Shown piece by piece: positions 7,397 to 12,749 of a stretch of DNA of 12,749 nucleotides; position 1 is the stretch's first letter; each line of letters starts with the position of its first letter. The DNA comes from Pseudomonadota bacterium (GTDB taxonomy: Bacteria; Pseudomonadota; Gammaproteobacteria; Burkholderiales; Ferrovaceae): positions 2,157-14,905 of the forward strand of contig JAJZEL010000011.1 in NCBI GenBank assembly GCA_021828575.1, written 5' to 3'. Under the pieces are notes generated by a model. It saw only the letters and a program-made list of their open reading frames with translations, was not told where the DNA came from and made no database searches. Position numbers and translations under genes: made by a program.

Positions 7397-9189
7397 TATT
7401 TTGTCTCCACCTGAAGAATGGCCAAAAATGCTTCCTGAGGAATCTCGACACTTCCCACCTGCTTCATTCTTTTTTTCCCGGCCTTTTGCTTTTCCAGCAA
7501 TTTCCTTTTTCTTGAGATGTCCCCACCATAACATTTCGCCAGAACATTCTTGCGCAGTGCCTTGATGGTTTCTCTGGCGATGATGTGGGATCCAATAGCG
7601 GCCTGAACGGCCACATCGAACATTTGACGTGGAATCAGTTCGCGCATCCTCGCAGCCAGTTCCCTCCCCCTGTACTGGCTGGTCACACGATGCACCACCA
7701 ATGACAGGGCATCCACTTTTTCGCCATTGATCAGAATGTCGAGCTTGACCAGGTCTGATGGCCTAAACGCCTTAAACTCGTAGTCCAGTGATGCATATCC
7801 CCGACTAACTGACTTGAGGCGATCAAAAAAATCCATGACGACTTCATTCAGGGGAAGTTCATAGGTGAGCACCACCTGACGTCCTGAATACTGCATGTCC
7901 ACTTGCACTCCTCGCTTCTGATTGCACAGGGTCATGACAGGTCCCACGTAATCCTGGGGCAAGAGCATTGTTGCCGTGATTATGGGCTCGCGTATTTCTT
8001 CGATTTTTGAAGGATCTGGCATGCGCGATGGATTTTCGATTTCTTCCATGTTCCCATCACGCGTCACCACCTGATACACAACAGTGGGAGCCGTTGTGAT
8101 CAGGTCCATGTCGTACTCTCGCTCCAGGCGCTCCTGGACGATTTCCATGTGCAACAAACCAAGAAACCCGCAGCGAAACCCGAATCCGAGCGCTTGGGAT
8201 GTTTCTGGCTCGTAATGAAGTGACGCATCATTCAGCTTCAGTTTTTCAAGTGCATCCCGCAACGCATCGTATTGGTTGCTTTCCACAGGATAAAGCCCTG
8301 CAAATACCTGCGGCTTGATTTCCTTGAAGCCGGGCAAGGGCTCAATAGCAGGGGACTGCGCCAAGGTAACGGTATCACCCACCCGCGCCAGATGGAGATC
8401 ACGAATACCCGCAATGATGAAGCCCACTTCTCCCGCAGACAATGACTCTTTGGTCACCGATTTTGGCGTAAACACCCCCACCTGTTCGCACAGAAATGTG
8501 GCGTGGGTAGACATGAGCAGGATTTTATCCTTGGGCTGCAAGCGGCCATCCATGACCCTGACCAGCATGACCACACCCACGTAGTTATCAAACCAGGAAT
8601 CGATAATCAATGCTTTTAGCGGAGAGTCAGGGTTACCCTCAGGAGAGGGTATCCTGGAAATAATGGCTTCCAGCACATCCTGAACCCCTTCTCCTGTTTT
8701 CGCGCTGACCCGTAATGCATTCTGGGCATCAATGCCGATGATGTCCTCGATCTCTTCAATCACCCTTTCAGGTTCCGCCGAGGGCAAGTCGATTTTGTTG
8801 AGCACGGGAAAAACTTCTACACCTTGCTCTATCGCCGTATAACAATTGGCTACCGTCTGGGCTTCCACTCCTTGTGAAGCATCAACGACCAGAATGGCGC
8901 CTTCGCATGCGGCCAGGGAACGCGAAACTTCGTAGGAAAAATCCACATGCCCTGGAGTATCAATCAGATTGAGTTGGTAAACCTGACCATCACTGGCACG
9001 GTACTGCAGTGCCGCTGTCTGCGCTTTGATGGTGATTCCCCGCTCCCGCTCCAGATCCATGCTATCCAGCACCTGGGCTGACATTTCCCTGTCTGAAAGG
9101 CCTCCGCAGTACTGGATAAAACGATCAGCAAGTGTTGATTTGCCATGGTCGATGTGAGCGATAATCGAGAAGTTTCGAATTAATTTCAT
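7396..9189 (-). CDS. lepA: Elongation factor 4 (LepA), ribosome-associated GTPase
   Basis: LepA/EF4 is a translational GTPase built like EF-G. It has been linked to back-translocation, stress adaptation and 30S biogenesis. The 597 residues match the family length. G motifs are AHIDHGKS (11-18), RERGITIK (48-55), DTPGH (77-81), NKID (131-134) and SAKTG (about 162-166). The family's own C-terminal domain ends with the basic KRKLLEKQKAGKKRMKQVGS stretch and then VEIPQEAFLAIL. The ATG at 9189 gives the standard N-terminus MKLIRNFSIIAHIDHGKSTL. No Shine-Dalgarno is visible in the 11 nt before it, and a terminator-like hairpin ends immediately upstream, so expression is probably controlled in the leader. 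It is the first gene of the long lepA-uvrC run. Confidence 0.98.
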   Translation of the reverse strand: MKLIRNFSIIAHIDHGKSTLADRFIQYCGGLSDREMSAQVLDSMDLERERGITIKAQTAALQYRASDGQVYQLNLIDTPGHVDFSYEVSRSLAACEGAILVVDASQGVEAQTVANCYTAIEQGVEVFPVLNKIDLPSAEPERVIEEIEDIIGIDAQNALRVSAKTGEGVQDVLEAIISRIPSPEGNPDSPLKALIIDSWFDNYVGVVMLVRVMDGRLQPKDKILLMSTHATFLCEQVGVFTPKSVTKESLSAGEVGFIIAGIRDLHLARVGDTVTLAQSPAIEPLPGFKEIKPQVFAGLYPVESNQYDALRDALEKLKLNDASLHYEPETSQALGFGFRCGFLGLLHMEIVQERLEREYDMDLITTAPTVVYQVVTRDGNMEEIENPSRMPDPSKIEEIREPIITATMLLPQDYVGPVMTLCNQKRGVQVDMQYSGRQVVLTYELPLNEVVMDFFDRLKSVSRGYASLDYEFKAFRPSDLVKLDILINGEKVDALSLVVHRVTSQYRGRELAARMRELIPRQMFDVAVQAAIGSHIIARETIKALRKNVLAKCYGGDISRKRKLLEKQKAGKKRMKQVGSVEIPQEAFLAILQVETK

Positions 9190-9201
9190 TGAGTGCCAAC
9201 A

Positions 9202-9227
9202 AAAAGGGCATCACTGGATGCCCTTTT
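9202..9227 (-). terminator. Rho-independent terminator or attenuator before lepA
   Basis: GGGCATC (9206-9212) pairs with GATGCCC (9217-9223) around a 4-nt loop, and AAAA/TTTT flanks extend the stem to 11 bp. Read in the direction of transcription, the stem is followed by a run of T (9205-9201) and then GTTGG. It could end the rpoE-mucD transcript. However, it stops 12 nt short of the lepA ATG, leaving no room for a promoter between them, so any lepA transcript from upstream must pass through it. The hairpin is seen directly; its role is inferred. Confidence 0.8.
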
Positions 9228-9237
9228 GCAGTAGATG
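9209..9237 (-). promoter_or_regulatory. Possible anti-terminator pairing in the lepA leader
   Basis: In transcript sense, CATCTACTG (9237-9229) can pair with CAGTGATG (9216-9209): eight pairs with one bulged U and a 12-nt loop. This uses the loop and part of the 3' arm of the terminator (9209-9212), so the two folds exclude each other. The alternative fold can be completed slightly earlier in transcription but has fewer pairs. It may be chance. Confidence 0.35.
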
Positions 9238-9254
9238 ATGGGTCGAGTACCTCA

Positions 9255-9283
9255 ATTCTATCGAAATTGACGGGTTTTTGCAG
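9255..9283 (-). promoter_or_regulatory. Possible sigma-70 type promoter of lepA
   Basis: On the minus strand, TAGAAT (9260-9255) matches five of six bases of the -10 consensus. CTGCAA (9283-9278), 17 nt upstream, matches three of six bases of the -35. Transcription would start near 9248, putting the terminator-like hairpin in a leader of roughly 60 nt. Six-base inverted arms TCAATT/AATTGA (9252-9257 and 9265-9270) overlap the -10 and could be an operator. Weak evidence. Confidence 0.3.
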
Positions 9284-9294
9284 CCACAAAACCC
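9272..9294 (-). other. Short hairpin after the mucD stop
   Basis: GGGTTTT (9272-9278) and AAAACCC (9288-9294) form a 7-bp inverted repeat with a 9-nt loop, 15 nt past the protease stop codon. No T run follows it in the transcribed direction, so it does not look like a terminator. It may protect the mRNA end or be chance. Its low-coordinate side overlaps the -35 of the possible lepA promoter. Confidence 0.35.
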
Positions 9295-9309
9295 AACACC
9301 CCTATGAAT

Positions 9310-10716
9310 TTATTCGGGTTTGAGAGACAAGAACTCTGAATTGTCGCCACGCTTCACCAAAAGTGCCAATACCTTGCTGGAATCCAGGTGGCCAAGTACC
9401 TGATTGAACTCCTTCACGGAATGGATGGGCGTGTTGTTGATGGACAATATGACATCTCCATCCTGAAGACCCGAACGAGCTGCTACGCCGAATGCCTTCT
9501 GGATGACCACCCCTGAAGACACATCGAGATCCCTGATCTGGCTATCCGTCAGATCATCCAGCACCAACCCGAGTTTTCCTGCCCTGCCCTTCGGCGCCTC
9601 AGGCATGGTCTGCCCTTCTCTGGTCGCCACCTTTTCCCCTGGCATTTCACCCAGTTTGACAGTCAGATCCTGAAGAGCCCCTTTTCGCCAAACCTGAACC
9701 TCCACGCTGGCTCCGGGTTTTACTGCGCTGACCATCCGGGGTAAGTCTTCCTGGCTATTCACGTCCTGACCCGAAAAACGAAGAATGATATCGCTGGCAC
9801 GAATGCCCCCATTGAAAGCCGGCCCCCCTTTCTCCACCGAGGCTACCAGTGCACCACGAGGCTTGCCCAAGCCAAATGAATCAGCCAGTTCCGGGGTTAC
9901 TTCCTGAATAACCACCCCCATCCATCCACGTGTGACCTTGCCTGATACCATTAACTGGTTGGCCACCTGGGAGGCCACGTTGATGGGAATGGCAAAAGAA
10001 AGCCCCATGTAGCCACCGGTTCTGCTGTAAATCTGAGAATTGACGCCAATGACCTCGCCTTGCATGTTGAACAGAGGGCCCCCTGAATTTCCTGGATTGA
10101 TGGGCACATCAGTCTGTATAAATGGAACCAGGGTTTCCCGAGGCAAAGATCGACCCTTGGCACTGACAATGCCTTTGGTCACGCTGCTTTCAAAACCAAA
10201 TGGAGAACCAATGGCCACGACCCATTCACCCACCCTGACTTTGCTCGAGTCCCCCATTTGGGCAACAGGCAACCCGGAAGCAGGAATTTTCAAAACAGCC
10301 ACATCGGTTTTACGGTCGATGCCCACCACCTTGGCCTTGAATGACCGGCGATCCTGCAGGGTGACGACCACTTCGTCAGCTCCCTGAACCACATGCGAGT
10401 TGGTCATGACATAGCCATCTGAACTGATGATGAACCCTGACCCCATGGAACGCTGCTCTTCTTCAGCAGAGGGGTCCCCATCCCCTGGGGTTGGCATTGG
10501 AATCCCGAAACGCTTGAAAAATTCATACATGGGATCATCCTGGGGAATTGCAGGCATACCCTTTTTACCTGTGGTGTGATGGGCATTGGTGGTGGCGCTG
10601 ATGTTAACCACCGTATTGACCTGCTTTGCCACCAGTTCAGTAAAATCGGGCAGCCCGTCTGCCAGGGACAGCATGGACCAGAACCCAAGAATCATCACCG
10701 ACAAGACACGTTTCAT
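9310..10716 (-). CDS. mucD: Periplasmic HtrA-family serine protease (MucD/DegQ-like Do)
   Basis: This is a secreted protease and chaperone that degrades misfolded envelope proteins; in sigma-E systems MucD/DegP types limit the stress signal. It has 468 residues. The N-terminus MKRVLSVMILGFWSMLSLA is a signal peptide, with likely cleavage after residue 19. The trypsin-like domain has the complete triad: H108 (TNSHVV), D138 (KTDVAVL) and S211 (PGNSGGPLF). Two PDZ domains follow, about 262-356 (starting RGWMGVVIQEV) and 380-465 (AARSGLQDGDVILSINNTPI), as in DegP/DegQ/MucD, whereas DegS has one PDZ and a membrane anchor. The ATG at 10716 overlaps the rseB stop as ATGA and has GGAG 9 nt upstream. 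Position after rseB supports the name MucD. Whether it acts as DegP or DegQ cannot be read from the sequence. Confidence 0.95.
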   Translation of the reverse strand: MKRVLSVMILGFWSMLSLADGLPDFTELVAKQVNTVVNISATTNAHHTTGKKGMPAIPQDDPMYEFFKRFGIPMPTPGDGDPSAEEEQRSMGSGFIISSDGYVMTNSHVVQGADEVVVTLQDRRSFKAKVVGIDRKTDVAVLKIPASGLPVAQMGDSSKVRVGEWVVAIGSPFGFESSVTKGIVSAKGRSLPRETLVPFIQTDVPINPGNSGGPLFNMQGEVIGVNSQIYSRTGGYMGLSFAIPINVASQVANQLMVSGKVTRGWMGVVIQEVTPELADSFGLGKPRGALVASVEKGGPAFNGGIRASDIILRFSGQDVNSQEDLPRMVSAVKPGASVEVQVWRKGALQDLTVKLGEMPGEKVATREGQTMPEAPKGRAGKLGLVLDDLTDSQIRDLDVSSGVVIQKAFGVAARSGLQDGDVILSINNTPIHSVKEFNQVLGHLDSSKVLALLVKRGDNSEFLSLKPE

Positions 10717-11687
10717 TGCTGACCACTCCGACGTTGAACCACTGATTGACCAATCTGCGTCACGGTATCCACAGGCACTTCACCAATCACGGTAATCTGA
10801 TAACCATCTTTCTGTATGGAGTAGTAACTCAGTGAATCCCTCAGTGACTTGATCCGTTCCAGATGCAGCGACCCATCCACAGGTTCAATGAAAACAGATA
10901 CTGACGCCAGTCCATCCGAGTACACCAGATGAGTCATTGGGCCATGGCCTTTGGGCGACGTTCTGTAGACTTCCACCACCTTGTGGAAACCGGGTGGCGC
11001 ATCGCCAACACTCCATTCGTTTGTCTTTTCCAAGTTTTCAAGCAAAGGAACATCATGTCGACGCCACTGGATCGCCTGAGGATAGGATGATTTGAACTGG
11101 CCTGGCGCAACCTGAATGCCAATGGTCAGCTCGGAAAATTCGGAAACCTGGATGGGACGCCCGTGGGAACCCACTGTGGCCTCCCGCAAAAGAAGGTGTG
11201 TCTGTTCATCAGCGCAAAACCTGTGGATATACCGGTAGTTATCCCGTGGCTGCAACTCAATGACCTGACAATCGTGCCCAGCCACACGATTGCTGCCTTT
11301 CAACACCACTGAATAGTTACCCAGGAACTCCTGAACAGGGGGCATCAGCAAAGCCGGGAAAAACATTCTTCTGGGATGATGCTCAACCCGCACGTGATGC
11401 GAGTCGGGGAAATAACACTTCATTTCGTCATTGGAACGGATGATCTCCCTGGGAGGGCCATCAAGCGTATCAATTCTGGTTTTTTCCTGACCATCCACCA
11501 CCCCGTGCAGCACCTTGAGAGTTTCCATTCTCCCACCATGCTGATACACGAAAACCCCCGAGTAAGACAAGGTTTGTGCAGCTTCCGTTGCCTTCTGCAG
11601 GAGTTCAACTCCATCGTCCTGGGCAAACGCCCAACTGGGCAGCACACCTGACAACAACGCGAGAATAATCCAGGAAGCCCTCATCAT
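10713..11687 (-). CDS. rseB: Sigma-E regulatory protein RseB (MucB)
   Basis: RseB binds the periplasmic part of RseA and shields it from proteolysis until lipopolysaccharide or other envelope-damage signals release it. The 324-residue protein begins with a signal peptide (hydrophobic run IILALLSGVLPSWAFA, likely cleavage after residue 22). A large LolA-like lipid-binding domain covers roughly 25-195 (YSGVFVYQHGGRMETLKVLH, then a YFPDSHHVRVEHH segment). The smaller C-terminal domain, roughly 205-315, contains HLVYSDGLASVSVFIEPVDG and YQITVIGEVP. Two adjacent ATGs follow the rseA TAA directly; neither has a visible Shine-Dalgarno, so translation likely depends on rseA. The stop overlaps the protease start. 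Confidence 0.93.
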   Translation of the reverse strand: MMRASWIILALLSGVLPSWAFAQDDGVELLQKATEAAQTLSYSGVFVYQHGGRMETLKVLHGVVDGQEKTRIDTLDGPPREIIRSNDEMKCYFPDSHHVRVEHHPRRMFFPALLMPPVQEFLGNYSVVLKGSNRVAGHDCQVIELQPRDNYRYIHRFCADEQTHLLLREATVGSHGRPIQVSEFSELTIGIQVAPGQFKSSYPQAIQWRRHDVPLLENLEKTNEWSVGDAPPGFHKVVEVYRTSPKGHGPMTHLVYSDGLASVSVFIEPVDGSLHLERIKSLRDSLSYYSIQKDGYQITVIGEVPVDTVTQIGQSVVQRRSGQQ

Positions 11688-12221
11688 TTACTGGGGAGTG
11701 GCAGCAGAATAATCGACCGTCTGAAAGCCGGAAATGGGCGACCACTGACGATGCATGGCTACATAGGGCTCTTCGTTAGCCGTGGGATCCGCCTGGGCCA
11801 GCGTTGAAGCAGGAGAAATTTCGGCAACGGCAGCGTGCTGGATCGCCATGTGTTCTGCTGGAGACTGCTGAGAGTTTCCAGGCAGAAACCAGGTCACAAC
11901 ACTGACCACTGCCACTGCAGCAGCCACTGCAGCCCATCTGTGCCTCACGACTTCCGCCTTGGCTTTGGTCTGCCCTACGGCTTTGACATGATGGGCCATT
12001 GCGGGCACAAGAACAGTCGGCTCATTAGCCAAGGCCACTGAAATGCGTTGACCAATACGGGCATCAGGCAGTTCCTGATGTCGCAGCACTTCGCCAATCA
12101 AGTGATAGTTGTTCCAGATTTCCTGAAAATCGTCATCCGTTTTCAACTGGCCAAGCATCAGGGTTTCCTGATCACGATCAAGCTCCCCATCCATAAGTGC
12201 AGATAAGCGTTCGAGTGTCAT
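11688..12221 (-). CDS. rseA: Anti-sigma-E factor RseA
   Basis: RseA holds sigma-E at the inner membrane. Envelope stress triggers its stepwise proteolysis and frees the sigma factor. From the ATG at 12221 it has 177 residues. The N-terminal cytoplasmic domain has the family opening MTLERLSALMDGELDRDQ and the IWNNYHLIGEVLR segment (35-47), both parts of the sigma-binding surface. One membrane helix spans about 96-113 (WAAVAAAVAVVSVVTWFL). The remaining 64 or so residues are periplasmic and end in SPISGFQTVDYSAATPQ. An open frame reaches 12323, and an ATG lies at 12227, but AGGAG sits 6 nt from the 12221 ATG and abuts the 12227 one, so 12221 is chosen. It forms a TAATG junction with rpoE. The site-1 protease (DegS or AlgW) and RseP genes are not in the window. 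Confidence 0.94.
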   Translation of the reverse strand: MTLERLSALMDGELDRDQETLMLGQLKTDDDFQEIWNNYHLIGEVLRHQELPDARIGQRISVALANEPTVLVPAMAHHVKAVGQTKAKAEVVRHRWAAVAAAVAVVSVVTWFLPGNSQQSPAEHMAIQHAAVAEISPASTLAQADPTANEEPYVAMHRQWSPISGFQTVDYSAATPQ

Positions 12222-12749
12222 TACCATCTCCTGTCTGCCGCCACATCCAGTTGGGGACGCAGGCGTTCCGCAATAGCTTCCCGAGCCCTGAATATCCGGG
12301 ACCTCACGGTTCCGATCGGGCAATTCATGACTTCAGCAATCTCTTCGTAACTCAATCCCTCGATTTCACGCAACCGAATGGCCGTACGCAACTCTTCGGG
12401 AAGAGCGTCCATTCCGGCATTCACCGTTTCTGCTATCTGACGGCTCATAAGCAATGCTTCAGGAGTATTCACATCCCGCAAAAGATCTCCTGACTCAAAG
12501 TTTTCAGCTTCCTCATTGTCCGCTGATGTATGCGTGGACGCTCGACGCCCCATGGCCACGAGATAATTTTTTGCCGTGTTGATGGCGATCCGGTACAGCC
12601 AGGTATAAAAAGCGCTGTCCCCACGAAAGGAAGCCAACGCCCGATATGCCTTGATAAACGCCTCTTGGGTAACATCCTCGGCCTCGCCGGGATCACGCAC
12701 GAGGTGGTTGACCAACCGCAAAAGCTTGCGCTGGTACTTGGCAACAAGA
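12221..12749 (-). CDS. rpoE: Extracytoplasmic stress sigma factor RpoE (sigma-E/AlgU), 5' end outside window
   Basis: This is an ECF sigma factor that directs RNA polymerase to envelope-stress promoters, including in most relatives its own. About 175 residues are visible, from LVAKYQRKLLRLV at the right edge to a TAA at 12221; roughly 25 N-terminal residues, including the start, lie outside. Region 2 is very close to E. coli sigma-E (TQEAFIKAYRALASFRGDSA, FYTWLYRIAINTAKNYL), and the linker keeps the NFESG motif. Region 4 has LPEELRTAIRLREIEGLSYE, EIAEVMNCPIGTVRSRIFRA and REAIAERL, the -35-binding helix-turn-helix. A TTG near 12721 is an internal Leu codon, not the start. The promoter lies beyond the window. 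The stop overlaps the rseA start. Confidence 0.96.
   Translation of the reverse strand, partial: LVAKYQRKLLRLVNHLVRDPGEAEDVTQEAFIKAYRALASFRGDSAFYTWLYRIAINTAKNYLVAMGRRASTHTSADNEEAENFESGDLLRDVNTPEALLMSRQIAETVNAGMDALPEELRTAIRLREIEGLSYEEIAEVMNCPIGTVRSRIFRAREAIAERLRPQLDVAADRRW
12228..12232 (-). promoter_or_regulatory. Ribosome binding site deciding the rseA start
   Basis: AGGAG on the minus strand lies 6 nt before the ATG at 12221, an ideal spacing, and directly touches the ATG at 12227, which is too close. It is inside the last codons of rpoE. Confidence 0.65.

Noticed and set aside
7397..7534. 46-residue N-terminal extension of LepB
   Set aside because: It is the out-of-frame reading of the lepA 3' end, rich in Lys and Gly with no family similarity. 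The ATG at 7396 has a well-spaced GGAG and a TAATG junction.
9125..9211. 28-codon frame starting at an ATG inside the terminator hairpin and overlapping lepA
   Set aside because: It is out of frame with lepA and its start is buried in the stem. The peptide has no regulatory codon pattern. An AAGGG about 9 nt upstream is the only support, so chance is more likely.
9265..9294. Possible sigma-E type promoter (GGGTTTT, 16 nt, GTCAA) on the minus strand before lepA
   Set aside because: The -35 lacks the AAC core that sigma-E promoters need, and the GGGTTTT is better explained as a hairpin arm.
12222..12323. 34-residue N-terminal extension of RseA
   Set aside because: It overlaps the rpoE 3' end. 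The AGGAG at 12228-12232 and the family opening MTLERLSALMDGELD both support the start at 12221.
1..12749. CRISPR array, tRNA or rRNA gene, insertion sequence, toxin-antitoxin or phage gene
   Set aside because: Coding sequence fills almost the entire window and no repeat array, transposase motif or RNA-gene pattern was seen. No new multi-gene system is supported.

Overview
The window is a dense block of fifteen protein genes, all on the minus strand, so transcription runs from high to low coordinates. The gene families and their order (rpoE-rseA-rseB-mucD, lepA-lepB-rnc-era-recO-pdxJ-acpS-nagZ) point to a proteobacterium. nagZ directly after acpS, and the absence of an rseC/mucC gene between rseB and the Do protease, fit a betaproteobacterium best. 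That placement rests on remembered gene order, not on a search.

In transcription order, the first module (12748 to 9310) is the envelope-stress regulon core: sigma-E (rpoE, cut by the window's right edge), its membrane anti-sigma factor RseA, the periplasmic sensor RseB and a secreted HtrA/MucD-type protease. These genes touch or overlap. The only real intergenic space in the window (9190-9309, 120 bp) follows. It holds a possible promoter, a short hairpin and a strong rho-independent terminator-like hairpin that ends just 12 nt before the lepA start codon.

The second module (9189 to 1) is eleven genes, from lepA to the 5' part of uvrC, with almost no spacing: LepA/EF4 translation factor, signal peptidase I, RNase III, Era, RecO, PdxJ, AcpS, NagZ, a zinc-type cation diffusion facilitator (CDF), a family 5 (UDGb-type) uracil-DNA glycosylase and UvrC (cut by the left edge). 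Most junctions are ATGA or TAATG overlaps, which implies one translationally coupled transcript. The first part covers RNA and ribosome maturation, protein export, cofactor and acyl-carrier activation and wall recycling. The tail (CDF, UDG, UvrC) is metal export and DNA repair, and is the less standard part.

Most of this is conserved housekeeping sequence and I see no mobile element, CRISPR array, RNA gene or clearly new system. The points most worth checking are the lepA leader, which can form a terminator or a competing structure, a signal peptidase with an apparent extra membrane hairpin, an altered switch I segment in Era, and the coupling of a CDF transporter, a UDG and uvrC to the end of the operon.
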